A DNA stretch of 61,635 nucleotides, from assembly GCA_013619105.1 (NCBI GenBank), contig JABXKU010000015.1:1-61635 (forward strand). The letters run 5' to 3'. Positions 27,181-36,730 of this stretch are shown here, in pieces. The notes below the pieces were generated by a model. It was not told the origin of the DNA, searched no databases, and saw only the letters and a list, made by a program, of their open reading frames with translations. Source of the DNA: Desulfuromonadales bacterium (GTDB taxonomy: Bacteria; Desulfobacterota; Desulfuromonadia; Desulfuromonadales; Syntrophotaleaceae). Numbering within the stretch: position 1 is the stretch's first letter; each line of letters begins with the position of its first letter. Both the position numbers and the translations under genes were made by a program.

Positions 27181-27667
27181 TCGTTCCGGGTTCACCCTGA
27201 TCGAACTGGCGGTGGTCACCCTGCTCATCGCCCTGTTCGCCGGCCTGACCATACCCCTGCTCAGCGGCGGTGAACATAGGGCGTTGCGTTCCACCGGCCG
27301 CCGCATCAGCGGCATGACCCGCTGGTGCTACAACGAGGCCGCCCTTACCGGGCTGGAGCACCAGTTGGTGTTTGATCTACAGCGCCAGGTATTTTTCGCC
27401 CAGCGCCTGGAATCCGATGGCGAACTGATCACCCTAACTGGCCCCGGCAGGGAACGGTCACCGACCGGACAGGCCCGAATCAAGGATATTGCCATTATTG
27501 GGCGAGGAAAGTTCAGCAGTCAGACGGTCACGACGCGTATTTTACCGGCCGGTTGGTTGGAAGAAACAGTCATTCATCTTGAAGCCGGCGACGAAGCCCA
27601 GTTGACCGTACGCCTGATGCCCCTCACCGGGATCAGCGAAACCTACGATGGCTACCGGGAGTTTTGA
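27149..27667 (+). CDS. gspH: minor pseudopilin GspH
   Basis: A 172-residue minor pseudopilin of the tip or shaft complex. The leader is short and has RSG/FTLIELAVVTLLIALFAGL. The start at 27149, inside the end of gspG, is chosen because GAAGGA is 5 bases upstream; ATG 27155 is an alternative. The globular region is weakly conserved, as usual for GspH. The 32-bp overlap with gspG suggests translational coupling. Confidence 0.85.
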   Translation: MPMCAAGNWNNRSGFTLIELAVVTLLIALFAGLTIPLLSGGEHRALRSTGRRISGMTRWCYNEAALTGLEHQLVFDLQRQVFFAQRLESDGELITLTGPGRERSPTGQARIKDIAIIGRGKFSSQTVTTRILPAGWLEETVIHLEAGDEAQLTVRLMPLTGISETYDGYREF

Positions 27668-27674
27668 TAAAACC

Positions 27675-28049
27675 ATGAAACTGCCTCGACACAGCGCTGC
27701 CACAACGGGGTTTACCCTGCTTGAAGTGATGATCGCTTTGGTCATTGTGGCCACGGCGCTGATGGCGCTTCTATCTCTGGGAAACCGTTCCATCGAGGTC
27801 CATGACCGGCTACAGAAAACTACTCGCGCGACGATGCTGGCCCAATACAAAATGGCCGAGTTTGAAACCTCCGGCCTGCCCGAAGAGATTGCTAGCGAAT
27901 CCTTCGCGGCCCCCTTTGAAGAGTACCGTTGGTACTTTACCGTCGCCGAAACACCCTTGCCTTCGATTATGGAGGTAAAGGTTATTGTTGCCTGGGGCAA
28001 TGAACACAACAATGAGGCGGTCGATCTGACCTCCTTTATGCTGCGATAA
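27675..28049 (+). CDS. gspI: minor pseudopilin GspI
   Basis: About 124 residues, the normal size of GspI. The leader ends in TTG/FTLLEVMIALVIVATALMAL. GspI nucleates the GspI-J-K tip complex of the pseudopilus. The start is uncertain: ATG 27675 gives a typical short leader with GGGAG about 13 bases upstream, while ATG 27648 inside gspH would add nine residues. The C-terminal part (EYRWYFTVAETPLPSIMEVKVIVAW) fits the family's beta-sheet head. Confidence 0.82.
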   Translation: MKLPRHSAATTGFTLLEVMIALVIVATALMALLSLGNRSIEVHDRLQKTTRATMLAQYKMAEFETSGLPEEIASESFAAPFEEYRWYFTVAETPLPSIMEVKVIVAWGNEHNNEAVDLTSFMLR

Positions 28050-28058
28050 GAGAAAGCC

Positions 28059-28661
28059 ATGACCGACAAAGGCTTTACCCTCATAGAGATGCTCGTTGCG
28101 GTAACGGTCAGCGCCCTGCTGCTGACCACAACCTACGGTATCGTCACCTCGGTCAGCCGCACCCGCGACCGCCTCAGCGCCGACGGTGAAGGGTTTCACC
28201 TGGCTCGAGTGATTAACGAACGGTTGGCAAGAGAATTACGGGGCGCCTATTACAGCCCAACATCCGCGGGAAGCCTCTTTGCCGGTGGTCTGGATGAGAG
28301 CGGGGCCCCTTTTCTGCAACTAGCGACCACGGCCGCCACTCCCGCTTCCGGCGGCAGCGGCATCGTTGTGGTTCGATACCGATTAACCGACGATGGGGAA
28401 GGTGAAAAAGTCCTACTGCGGGACGAATATCCTCTTAACAGCCAGCTGCCCAGCGAAGGACCAGAACAGAGATTGGCGGCCGGCATTGAAAACCTGCAGT
28501 TTAGATTTCGTAGCGGAGGGGACTGGCAACCGGATTGGCGCAGCACTGAGCAGGGAGGCCTGCCCGATCTGGTGGAGCTGACCCTGACAGTCAAAGGGGC
28601 CGATGGGTTACTACCCTTTCTGACCGCCATTGAACTGGCGCCCCTGCAGAAAAGCCTATGA
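28059..28661 (+). CDS. gspJ: minor pseudopilin GspJ
   Basis: A 200-residue minor pseudopilin. The prepilin motif KG/FTLIEMLVAVTVSALLL sits after only five leader residues. The head contains ELRGAYYSP, VVRYRL and ELTLTVKG segments as in GspJ. It follows gspI by 9 bp, and its stop codon overlaps the gspK start in an ATGA. Confidence 0.9.
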   Translation: MTDKGFTLIEMLVAVTVSALLLTTTYGIVTSVSRTRDRLSADGEGFHLARVINERLARELRGAYYSPTSAGSLFAGGLDESGAPFLQLATTAATPASGGSGIVVVRYRLTDDGEGEKVLLRDEYPLNSQLPSEGPEQRLAAGIENLQFRFRSGGDWQPDWRSTEQGGLPDLVELTLTVKGADGLLPFLTAIELAPLQKSL

Positions 28662-29572
28662 ATCGTCTGCGGCAGGAACAGGGAACGGTTCTTTTGCTGG
28701 TACTGGTGGTGGTGACCTTGCTCACCGCCCTGCTCAGCGATTTCGCTTTCTCGACTCTGGTCGACTTGCGCCTTGCGGAAAGTTTTCGCGATCGAACCAA
28801 AGCCTACTATCTGGCTAAGGGCGGCGTTCGCTTCGGCCGCATGCTTCTGCAGGAAGACAATAACGACCACGACAGCCGGGACGAGACTTGGGCCCAAGCC
28901 ATCAGCGACTATCCGTTGGGAGATGGGGTGGTTTCCATCAGCATCGCGGACCACGACGGCCGGCTCAACCTGAACCGGCTGGTCACTAGTCAGGGCAATA
29001 CCGATGTGGTTATCAAAGAACGTCTACTGCGGCTGTTTGAGAGACTGGAGATCAACGAAGGGGCCGAGCTGACCGCTGCCCTGATCGACTGGCTCGACCC
29101 GGATGATGACCCCGAAGACTCAGGAGCCGAAAAGGACTATTACCAGGGACTCGCCAGCCCTTACCCGATCAAGAACAGTACCTTTGACGAACTGCCGGAG
29201 CTACTGCGAGTCCGAGGCTTATCTCCGGATTTGTTCAAGCAGCTCGCTCCCCATGTCACCATCTGGGGTGATCGGCTGGTCAATGTTAATACGGCTAGTC
29301 GCGAACTGCTGCTGGCTCTGGCCTACGAAATGGAGTCGGAAGCGGCGGACGCTATCATCAGCGTCCGCCAACAGACTCCGTTAACAGCTATTCGTCAACT
29401 CAAAGAACTTCCGGAACTGGAACAAAGCTACGGATTCATCTTCCGCTACATAAAGGTCAACAGTTCCAGCTATCGCGTATCGGCCCGGGCTGAAACCGGT
29501 AGCGGTAACAGCACCCTGAAGGCTGACATTAAAAAAGACGGGAACCAAATCCTCTATTTTAAGGTGGATTGA
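28658..29572 (+). CDS. gspK: pseudopilus tip protein GspK
   Basis: A 304-residue GspK, which caps the pseudopilus. It has an N-terminal leader and hydrophobic helix (QEQGTVLLLVLVVVTLLTALL) and then YYLAKGGVRFGRMLL. The large helical head is typical of GspK, with LIDWLDPDDDPEDSGAEKDYY, which contains likely calcium-binding Asp residues. NVNTASRELLLAL and the GspK helix-hairpin-helix follow. Position +5 of the mature helix is not the usual Glu, as is common for GspK. It overlaps gspJ by 4 bp. Confidence 0.92.
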   Translation: MNRLRQEQGTVLLLVLVVVTLLTALLSDFAFSTLVDLRLAESFRDRTKAYYLAKGGVRFGRMLLQEDNNDHDSRDETWAQAISDYPLGDGVVSISIADHDGRLNLNRLVTSQGNTDVVIKERLLRLFERLEINEGAELTAALIDWLDPDDDPEDSGAEKDYYQGLASPYPIKNSTFDELPELLRVRGLSPDLFKQLAPHVTIWGDRLVNVNTASRELLLALAYEMESEAADAIISVRQQTPLTAIRQLKELPELEQSYGFIFRYIKVNSSSYRVSARAETGSGNSTLKADIKKDGNQILYFKVD

Positions 29573-29578
29573 CCGCTT

Positions 29579-30970
29579 ATGGATAAACGATTTATCGGCA
29601 TCGACATCGACCGGGGTTGGGTACGGCTGGCCATTGCCGGTTACGACACGGACGGCCCGCAACTCCTCGCCACCGACAAACGCCCCTGGGCCGACCCAAC
29701 GGAGTTGCGCCAGGCTCTGCGCGAATTAACCGGGGACACCCGTATCTACGGCGACCGCCTGGCTGCGGCTCTGCCGGCCTCGGCCGGGTTTTCCCGCTGG
29801 CTGCACTATCCTTTTGCCGACCCCAAAAAAGTCGAAGAAGCCCTGCATCTTGCCCTGACCGCCCAGTTACCCGTCGCCGATCAGGGTTGCCTGATTGTCA
29901 CCCACTCCCGGATTCCGGAGGAGGAGGGCTGCCGGGTGGCGGCCAGCGCCGTGCCTAAAGAGGCGATAGAGGACTTTCTGGAACCCTTTGAAGCCGAGCA
30001 AATCCCCCTGCAGCTCCTTGATCTGGCTCCCTTCGCCATGCCACAGGCCTTAGCCGAGCGTTGCGAATCGGCCATGGTGGTCCTGCTACGCGAAGAGGAA
30101 ACCGTCATCGCCCTTTTAAAACAGGGCCACACCGCAGATTACCGGCTCTTTTTACAAGTCCCAGACGGTCCTGAGCGACCCGCCTGGCTTCTGCAGCAGA
30201 GCCGCATGTTGCAGGCCCAACACCGGCTGAGCGGACTGCCCCTGTATTTGCTTGGTCCCCAGGCAGACCAGTCCCTTTTAGAAGCCTTACGCCAGCAGGG
30301 TCAGCAAGGGGAGATCCCTGAATGGACGTTAGAAGGACAGCCGGTGGCCGCCGAATTTCTGCCAGCAGTGACTCTGGCCTGGCGCGCCCTACGTTCCGAT
30401 CGAGAAGACGGCGGCAACTTTCGCCGCGGCGTCTTTGCTCTGAAGGGTGGATGGGCGGCGTTAAAGAAAAAGCTGGTGGTGGCCGGAGCAATTCTGTCCC
30501 TGACGCTGCTCCTAGCCGGTGCTTCAGCCTGGCTCGGCTACGCCCACAAAGCTCAGCGGGCCGAAGCCTTGCAACAACAATTGAACAACCAGTTCCGCAG
30601 CACCCTACCCGAAGCCCAAACCATCGTTGACATTCCCCTGCAGATGCGCCAGGCCATCGCACAATTGCGCAGCAAGGGACGTCTGCTCGGGGTCGGTAGC
30701 AACAATGCGGCTCTGGCCGTATTACAGGAGGTTTCCGCTCGTATGCCGAAAGACATTCGTGTCGATATCGACCACTTGAATTACGGCGCGGACGGCCTGC
30801 GCCTTGAAGGCTCCACCGATTCCTACGACGACATTAACCGTATCGCCCGCAGCTTAGAACAGTCGCCCCTGTTTGGTGAAGCCCAGATCAGCGACGCCAA
30901 GACCAGCATCGACAACCAACGCATTAGTTTTCGTCTCAACCTCACCTTTAGCAGGGGGGGAAATCCATGA
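29579..30970 (+). CDS. gspL: type II secretion protein GspL
   Basis: A 463-residue protein in the PilM/GspL position and architecture. The cytoplasmic N-terminal part is actin-like (FIGIDIDRGWVRLAIAGY..., about residues 1-280). One membrane helix (LVVAGAILSLTLLLAGASAWLGYA, about 295-320) is followed by a coiled coil and a periplasmic ferredoxin-like domain. It recruits GspE to the membrane. The gene overlaps gspM by an ATGA. Confidence 0.85.
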   Translation: MDKRFIGIDIDRGWVRLAIAGYDTDGPQLLATDKRPWADPTELRQALRELTGDTRIYGDRLAAALPASAGFSRWLHYPFADPKKVEEALHLALTAQLPVADQGCLIVTHSRIPEEEGCRVAASAVPKEAIEDFLEPFEAEQIPLQLLDLAPFAMPQALAERCESAMVVLLREEETVIALLKQGHTADYRLFLQVPDGPERPAWLLQQSRMLQAQHRLSGLPLYLLGPQADQSLLEALRQQGQQGEIPEWTLEGQPVAAEFLPAVTLAWRALRSDREDGGNFRRGVFALKGGWAALKKKLVVAGAILSLTLLLAGASAWLGYAHKAQRAEALQQQLNNQFRSTLPEAQTIVDIPLQMRQAIAQLRSKGRLLGVGSNNAALAVLQEVSARMPKDIRVDIDHLNYGADGLRLEGSTDSYDDINRIARSLEQSPLFGEAQISDAKTSIDNQRISFRLNLTFSRGGNP

Positions 30971-31512
30971 ATTTGAATCTGAGCCAATTCAACCAACTCA
31001 GCCAGCGAGAACGGCTTACACTACTGGCAGGCGCTGTGATCGTCGTCGTGCTACTCTTCCTCTTTGGCATCGTCGCCCCCTATCGAGCCACCTTGAAACG
31101 TCTCGATACCAAAATCGCCTCGCGACAGCGGCAACTGACTGAAGTTCGCCAACTGGGGCAGGAATACAAGCAGTTGAAACAACAACTAGCTGCCAGCGAG
31201 CGACGCTTGGCCTCTGGCGGTGACTTTTCACTGTTGTCCTTCGTTGAAGCAACCAGCATCCGCCTGGCTGGACGCGATAACTTGACCTCCATGCGGCCCC
31301 AACCGACCGCTACCATAGAAGGCTTTCGTGAGGAAGCGGTCGAAGTCAAACTGGAAAAAATTCGACTGAACCAGTTGATCCAACTTCTGTTTGTGGCCGA
31401 TACCGCACCGGCACCGATGCTGGTCAAAACCCTGCGAATCAAGCCACGGTTTGATGACCGCAACCTGCTGGATGTAGTGGTAACCTTTGCCAGCTATCGG
31501 AGGAATCCATGA
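30967..31512 (+). CDS. gspM: type II secretion protein GspM
   Basis: A 181-residue bitopic membrane protein with one helix (LLAGAVIVVVLLFLFGIVAPY, about residues 18-38), a coiled coil (about 40-75) and a small ferredoxin-like periplasmic domain. This is the usual GspM layout, and it pairs with GspL. It overlaps both gspL and gspN by four bases. Confidence 0.85.
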   Translation: MNLNLSQFNQLSQRERLTLLAGAVIVVVLLFLFGIVAPYRATLKRLDTKIASRQRQLTEVRQLGQEYKQLKQQLAASERRLASGGDFSLLSFVEATSIRLAGRDNLTSMRPQPTATIEGFREEAVEVKLEKIRLNQLIQLLFVADTAPAPMLVKTLRIKPRFDDRNLLDVVVTFASYRRNP

Positions 31513-32378
31513 TCGGCACTGCTTCTTTGCGCCGTCTTTTCGGAGATCACCTGGCCTGGTGGCTACTTGCCCCTCTGTTGCTGCTTTTTGCCGCACTAAT
31601 CAGTTTTTACTGGGCATTCCCAAGTCGCACCTTAAAAGCCCGGTTGCAGATGGAACTTGTTCAACGCTACGGTTTACAGGCCCAGCTCTCGCCACCCAGA
31701 CTGCTCTTCCCCCCTGGGCTGGCCAGCGACCAGGTCGACTTAACCTTTCCCGAAGCTGGTGATCGCTCCCTACCTTTGCGAAGAGTGCGGGTCTCGCCAT
31801 TATGGTTCTCTCTTCTGGGCGACGCCCCTGGCCTGCGTTTTCGTGCCAGTCTGAATGGCGGCACCCTGACCGGGACCTCCCGACGCAATGGTCAGACCAC
31901 CCTTGTTGCCAACCAGGTCGCAATACATGAAACATTGCAGATCAACGGCGGACTATCCATTCAGGGGGTAGTGGAAAACAGTAACTTCAGTGGGCTGCTT
32001 CCGCTACAACGGTCCGGCGAACGAAACCTGAATCTGACTCTCAATCAAGTTCGACTCTCCGGTCTGGAAGCCTACGGCGTGCCTGGCGGTAGTCTCGATC
32101 TTGGGCAACTGGAACTACAAGCCGAAGGCCAGGGAAAGACCCTACGTCTGAAAAAACTCTCCCTGAAGGGCGGCGCTTTAGAAGGCAGCGGCCAAGGAAC
32201 AATTATGATCGGGGCATCACCCGCCGTCAGCCGGCTCAACCTGACTCTCGAACTACGTCCCGGCAACGGACTCAACCCGGCGCTGGGCGAACTTCTGTCG
32301 TTGATTGGCACTAGTGCACCCAACGGCGGTCGCCGCATACGCCTTTCAGGCAGCCTGCAACAGCCGACGCTTCGTTGA
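31509..32378 (+). CDS. gspN: type II secretion protein GspN
   Basis: A 289-residue protein with one N-terminal membrane helix (WLLAPLLLLFAALISFYWAF) and a beta-rich periplasmic region (VDLTFPEAGD..., LNGGTLTG..., LSIQGVVENSNFSGLLP). It fits the GspN family found at the end of deltaproteobacterial gsp operons, whose AsmA-like fold suggests an accessory envelope role. Its exact part in secretion is not known. The start overlaps the gspM stop. It is the last gene of the operon. Confidence 0.8.
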   Translation: MIGTASLRRLFGDHLAWWLLAPLLLLFAALISFYWAFPSRTLKARLQMELVQRYGLQAQLSPPRLLFPPGLASDQVDLTFPEAGDRSLPLRRVRVSPLWFSLLGDAPGLRFRASLNGGTLTGTSRRNGQTTLVANQVAIHETLQINGGLSIQGVVENSNFSGLLPLQRSGERNLNLTLNQVRLSGLEAYGVPGGSLDLGQLELQAEGQGKTLRLKKLSLKGGALEGSGQGTIMIGASPAVSRLNLTLELRPGNGLNPALGELLSLIGTSAPNGGRRIRLSGSLQQPTLR

Positions 32379-32420
32379 GAAACTACACTACCGGCGCCGA
32401 AGAACACCCCACCTAAGCGG

Positions 32421-32449
32421 TTGACATTCCAGGTTGCAATGATTAGTTT
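32421..32449 (+). promoter_or_regulatory. possible sigma-70 promoter for lon
   Basis: TTGACA (32421-32426), 17 bases, then TAGTTT (32444-32449), about 40 bp before the lon start. The imperfect palindrome CCGTTAT-CC-TATTACGG follows between promoter and gene. A heat-shock promoter would be expected for lon, but I see no clear RpoH consensus. Confidence 0.45.
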
Positions 32450-32491
32450 GCCGTTATCCTATTACGGTATATTTTAAGGAGAGGGAAATCC

Positions 32492-34939
32492 ATGAGCGAA
32501 GAACAGGAAAAACCTGAAAACACCCCCCCTATTCTCGATAGCGAAGATGGCCTTGTTGACTCCGATGAAGAAAACACCGGAGCAGAAAGCCAGGACGCCT
32601 TGGTATTGGCCAGTGATGCGCTGCCGCCGACTCTACCCATCATCCTGCTGCGGCCTCGGCCTGCCTTTCCCGGCACCCTGGTGCCCATGGTACTGAGCGG
32701 AAAGCCGCAATTGGCCATGGCTCAGAGAGCCTCCGAAAGCCCGACTAAAACCATCGGTTTCGTGCTGGCCAAAGACCCGGAAGAACCCGATTCTGAGGAC
32801 AACATGTATCGGATCGGTGTGGTCGGTAAGATTATGAAGGTCCTGCATACCGACGAAAACAGCATTCATCTGTTGATGAACTGCCTGGAGCGCTTCAGCG
32901 TTGATGAGGTACTCTCCTCCAAGCAAGGACTTTTTGCTCACGTCAGCTACCATTTTGCCGCTGAGATGTCGGTCAATGCCGAGATGCAGGCCTATTCCAT
33001 GGCCATCATTACCGCCCTTAAAGAGCTGGTGCAGATCAACCCCCTCTACTCGGAAGAGATCAAACTGTTTCTCAACCGCCAGAGCATGGACGATCCGGGT
33101 CGGTTGTCCGACTTCGCCGCTAATCTGACCTCTAGCGATGGACCGGAACTACAGCAAATCCTGGAGACCTTCGACGTACGTAAACGCATCGACAAGGTAT
33201 TAGTGCTACTGAAAAAAGAGTTGGAAGTCTCCCGTTTGCAGACCAAGATCTCCAAACAGATCGAAGCCAAGGTCTCCAAGCAACAGCGGGAGTTCTTCCT
33301 CCGCGAGCAGCTAAAAGAAATCAAAAAAGAACTCGGACTGGAAAAAGAGGGCAAGACCAGCGAAATCGAAAAATTCCAGAAACGCTTGCAGAAGCTGACC
33401 CTAACGGAAGAAGCCCAAAAAACCATCGACGAGGAACTGGAAAAACTTCGCCTGCTCGATCCGTCTTCACCGGAATACACGGTTTCCCGCAACTACCTCG
33501 ACTGGCTGACCATCCTGCCCTGGGGCAAGTACGGCAAGGATTCTTACGATCTGGCGCGAGCGAGAAAGATCCTCGATAGAGACCACTACGGCCTCAAGGA
33601 CGTCAAGGATCGGATTCTTGAATTTATTGCTGTCGGTAAGATGAAGGGCGATATTTCCGGCTCGATTATCTGTCTGGTCGGTCCCCCCGGTGTCGGCAAG
33701 ACCTCTGTTGGCAAGAGCATCGCCAGTGCCCTGAACCGGTCTTTTTACCGTTTTTCCCTGGGTGGCATGCGGGACGAAGCAGAGATCAAGGGCCACCGCC
33801 GGACCTATATCGGCGCCATGCCCGGCCGCTTTATCCAGGCCATGAAAAGTGCTGGCACCGCCAACCCTCTGCTGATGCTGGATGAGATCGACAAGATCGG
33901 CGCCTCCTTTCAGGGCGATCCAGCTTCTGCCCTGCTTGAAGTCCTCGACCCGGAGCAAAACTCCACCTTCCGCGACCATTACCTGGACGTTCCCTTCGAT
34001 CTGTCCAATGTCATGTTCGTAGCCACGGCCAACACCCTCGATACGATTCCGGCGCCACTTCTCGACCGGATGGAGATCATCCGTCTGGCTGGTTACATTC
34101 TCGAAGAAAAACTGGAGATCGCCCGCCGCTATCTGATTCCCAAGGCCCTGAAAAATCACGGCCTGAAAAAATCTCATATCACGATCCGTAAGGATGCGTT
34201 GAAAGTGATTATCGACGGCTATGCTCGGGAAGCGGGTGTACGCTCCCTGGAGAACCTGATCAAAAAGATTATGCGTAAAGCGACCATGGCCTATGCCGAG
34301 GGGCAAGTCGAGCGGATCACCATCGGCAAACAGAACGTAGAAGAGTATCTGGGCAAACCAATTTTCACCAAAGACGAGCTCTTTGAAGGCGTCCCAGGGG
34401 TAGTTACCGGCTTGGCCTGGACTTCCATGGGCGGAGCCACCCTGCAGATCGAAGCGACAGCCATGCCGAGCAAAAATAAAGGCTTTAAGCAAACCGGTCA
34501 GCTTGGCAGCGTTATGATCGAGAGTAGCGAAATCGCCTATTCTTACGTCATGGCCCATCTTCAGGAATACGGCATCGATCCAGAATTCTTTGATAAGCAC
34601 TTCGTCCATCTGCACGTGCCAGCCGGTGCCACACCCAAGGACGGCCCGTCTGCAGGGGTCACCATGACCACCGCCCTGCTATCGATGATCACTGGCAAAC
34701 CGGTGATAAAAAAGCTCGGCATGACCGGCGAACTGACTCTCACTGGGCGCGTGCTGCCCATCGGTGGAGTCAAAGAAAAGACCATTGCCGTGCGTCGGGC
34801 CGGTCTGACCAAGATCATCTTCCCTGAAGACAATCGCAAGAATTTCGACGAACTGCCCGATTATCTCAAAGAAGGCCTCGAAGTCCATTTCGCCCAAGAC
34901 TACCAAGACGTCTACCGAGTCGCCTTTGGCGAGGTTTGA
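32492..34939 (+). CDS. lon: ATP-dependent protease Lon
   Basis: An 815-residue LonA, slightly longer than the E. coli protein. An acidic N-terminal extension (residues 1-40) precedes the substrate-binding N domain (LPIILLRPRPAFPG...). A long coiled coil (KQQREFFLREQLKEIKKELG) leads to the AAA+ module: Walker A GPPGVGKTSVGKSIA, then Walker B LLMLDEIDKI. The protease domain has the catalytic Ser in KDGPSAGVTM and the Lys in GGVKEKTIAVRRAG. It degrades misfolded and regulatory proteins. GGAGAGG precedes the ATG. A palindromic element starts at its stop codon. Confidence 0.97.
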   Translation: MSEEQEKPENTPPILDSEDGLVDSDEENTGAESQDALVLASDALPPTLPIILLRPRPAFPGTLVPMVLSGKPQLAMAQRASESPTKTIGFVLAKDPEEPDSEDNMYRIGVVGKIMKVLHTDENSIHLLMNCLERFSVDEVLSSKQGLFAHVSYHFAAEMSVNAEMQAYSMAIITALKELVQINPLYSEEIKLFLNRQSMDDPGRLSDFAANLTSSDGPELQQILETFDVRKRIDKVLVLLKKELEVSRLQTKISKQIEAKVSKQQREFFLREQLKEIKKELGLEKEGKTSEIEKFQKRLQKLTLTEEAQKTIDEELEKLRLLDPSSPEYTVSRNYLDWLTILPWGKYGKDSYDLARARKILDRDHYGLKDVKDRILEFIAVGKMKGDISGSIICLVGPPGVGKTSVGKSIASALNRSFYRFSLGGMRDEAEIKGHRRTYIGAMPGRFIQAMKSAGTANPLLMLDEIDKIGASFQGDPASALLEVLDPEQNSTFRDHYLDVPFDLSNVMFVATANTLDTIPAPLLDRMEIIRLAGYILEEKLEIARRYLIPKALKNHGLKKSHITIRKDALKVIIDGYAREAGVRSLENLIKKIMRKATMAYAEGQVERITIGKQNVEEYLGKPIFTKDELFEGVPGVVTGLAWTSMGGATLQIEATAMPSKNKGFKQTGQLGSVMIESSEIAYSYVMAHLQEYGIDPEFFDKHFVHLHVPAGATPKDGPSAGVTMTTALLSMITGKPVIKKLGMTGELTLTGRVLPIGGVKEKTIAVRRAGLTKIIFPEDNRKNFDELPDYLKEGLEVHFAQDYQDVYRVAFGEV

Positions 34940-35053
34940 TGGCGTCGCAAAAAATCCCCCTACTGCGTTGCAAGGCTTTTTCAGGACTTCGACATACCTA
35001 TGTATGTCTTCACCCCTGAAAAAGCCCTACGCCTTGTAGGTCGAACTTTTTGC
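34938..35053 (+). repeat. palindromic element B, copy 1
   Basis: About 115 bp folding on itself. Outer arms are GCAAAAA/TTTTTGC. The inner perfect 12-bp stem is GGCTTTTTCAGG/CCTGAAAAAGCC, and the tip is GACATAC/GTATGTC. The element begins within the TGA stop codon of lon, and the same TGATGGCGTCGC begins copy 2 at the stop codon of the 58-residue zinc-ribbon gene. Confidence 0.8.
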
Positions 35054-35119
35054 TTATCCATCTCATCCAGCATTAAGTCCGAGCATATCCCAACATTAAC
35101 CAAGGAGGATTGACCCCGA

Positions 35120-35353
35120 ATGTCTCCAGAAGAACTTAAAGCGGCCGTACTGTCCCTCGATAGTGACGCTAAAAAAGCCTTTCTGCTCGACGCCTTGCCT
35201 GAATTAGCCAAGGATGCCATGCAGGACCAGATGTTTTTGATGCAGCTCTTTCCGATTCTTCTCAAGCTGCTCAAGGAAAGCGGTATCGAACTGGCGCAGC
35301 TGATACAACTGGCAAGCATGTTTGCTCCAGCAGGCGCGGCAGAACAAGACTGA
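35120..35353 (+). CDS. small helical hypothetical protein
   Basis: 77 residues. AAGGAGG lies upstream of the ATG, with spacing near 12. The sequence is acidic and helical with heptad-like Leu/Ala/Met (FLLDALPELAKDAMQ, FLMQLFPILLKLLKESG), ending in a short Ala-rich tail. There is no signal peptide, cysteine or known motif. It stands alone between element B copy 1 and trpS. I do not recognise the family. Confidence 0.6.
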   Translation: MSPEELKAAVLSLDSDAKKAFLLDALPELAKDAMQDQMFLMQLFPILLKLLKESGIELAQLIQLASMFAPAGAAEQD

Positions 35354-35516
35354 TTTGGCCGTTGACGGGCTGCGGAAGAACTGCTAACGTTGGCCACCAT
35401 GAAATCAATACATTCGATACATAGGACTTACCAGGGTTGGCGCTGAACCAAAGTTTAAACCGGTTCGCGCACCTAGAAAGATAATCTGTCACCAGCAACA
35501 ACTGGCGATGGAGAAA

Positions 35517-35556
35517 CAAAAAAGCCGCGGCCTTAACTGACCGCGGCTTTCCTTTT
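35517..35556. terminator. bidirectional-looking intrinsic terminator before trpS
   Basis: AAAGCCGCGG/CCGCGGCTTT forms a 10-bp stem (35521-35550) flanked by A-run and CCTTTT, between the 77-residue gene and trpS. Confidence 0.75.
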
Positions 35557-35613
35557 GCGAAAGCATCTTATTTTTTAGCCGACCTTATATAACCAAGCGA
35601 AGAGGTACCGACC

Positions 35614-36579
35614 ATGCGTGTTCTTTCCGGCATTCAGCCTTCCGGCTCCCTGCATCTGGGCAATTACTTCGGCATGATGAAGAAGATGATCGATTACCAG
35701 GAGCACCAGGAGCTGTACTGCTTCATCGCCAATTACCACGCCATGACCAGCCTCAGCGACGGCAAAGCTCTGGCCACCGGAACCTTGGAAGCGGCCGCTA
35801 ACTTTTTGGCCCTGGGCCTCGACCCGGAAAAGAGCGTTTTTTGGGTCCAGTCAGACGTTCCAGAGGTGCAGGAACTGGCTTGGATTCTGTCCAATTTCAC
35901 CCCCATGGGGCTGCTAGAGCGTTGCCACAGCTATAAGGACAAAATCGCCAAGGGTATCGCCGCCAACCACGGTCTGTTCGCCTATCCGGTGTTGATGTCG
36001 GCGGATATTCTGCTGTTTCAGAGTGAAACGGTGCCGGTGGGCAAGGACCAGAAACAGCACGTCGAGGTCACACGAGACATCGCCATCAAATTCAATAACC
36101 ACTACGGCGACACCTTTACCCTGCCGAATCCGGAGATCGACGACCAGGTGGCCACGGTACCGGGCCTCGATGGGCAGAAGATGAGCAAGAGCTACAAAAA
36201 CACCATCGATCTGTTCCTCGATGACAAACCCCTGCGCAAACAGATCATGCGTATCGTCACCGATCCGACTCCGGTGGAGGATCCTAAGGACCCGGACAAT
36301 TGTAACGTCTTTCAGATCTACCGGCTGTTTCTGGATAAGGAGCAGCAGGCGGCCTTACGGCAGCGGTATCAGGCGGGAGGTCTCGGTTACGGTGAGGTCA
36401 AACAGGAGTTGTTTGAGACGGTTCGCGACTTTTTCGCTCCTTACACCGAACGGCGCAAAGAACTTCTGGCAGACAAGGAATCTCTACGTAAGGTTCTGGC
36501 GGAAGGAGCGCAGAAAGCCCGCTACGCCGCATCAAAAACCCTGCGCAAGGTACGAAAAAAGACCGGCCTCAGCTACTGA
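35614..36579 (+). CDS. trpS: tryptophanyl-tRNA synthetase
   Basis: A 321-residue class I synthetase, the usual compact bacterial length. It joins tryptophan to tRNA-Trp. The HIGH-type motif is in SGSLHLGNYFG (about residues 11-21) and KMSKS is in DGQKMSKSYKN (near residue 190). Conserved QSDVPEVQELAWIL and YPVLMSADILLF segments are present. The ATG at 35614 gives the standard N terminus MRVLSGIQPSG. A terminator lies just upstream, so it has its own promoter. Confidence 0.97.
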   Translation: MRVLSGIQPSGSLHLGNYFGMMKKMIDYQEHQELYCFIANYHAMTSLSDGKALATGTLEAAANFLALGLDPEKSVFWVQSDVPEVQELAWILSNFTPMGLLERCHSYKDKIAKGIAANHGLFAYPVLMSADILLFQSETVPVGKDQKQHVEVTRDIAIKFNNHYGDTFTLPNPEIDDQVATVPGLDGQKMSKSYKNTIDLFLDDKPLRKQIMRIVTDPTPVEDPKDPDNCNVFQIYRLFLDKEQQAALRQRYQAGGLGYGEVKQELFETVRDFFAPYTERRKELLADKESLRKVLAEGAQKARYAASKTLRKVRKKTGLSY

Positions 36580-36625
36580 TCTTTTAGGCCTAGTCGAAAA
36601 CTGTAGGTGAGAATCCGGCAGCAAA

Positions 36626-36680
36626 CGGGGACCGAGTAGCTATCATTTGTTATAGTGTTACAGAGTAACATCGGCCCCCG
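36626..36680. promoter_or_regulatory. nested inverted repeats upstream of the zinc-ribbon gene
   Basis: CGGGGACCGA (36626-36635) pairs with TCGGCCCCCG (36671-36680) with one mismatch. Inside lies the perfect palindrome GTTAC-AGA-GTAAC (36657-36669), directly behind a TATAGT box (36651-36656). This could be an operator at a promoter or a leader RNA structure. Confidence 0.4.
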
Positions 36681-36730
36681 GTTGCGGCCGGCATCAGGAG
36701 CAACCCTTCGCTGAACCGATAGGAGGCCCT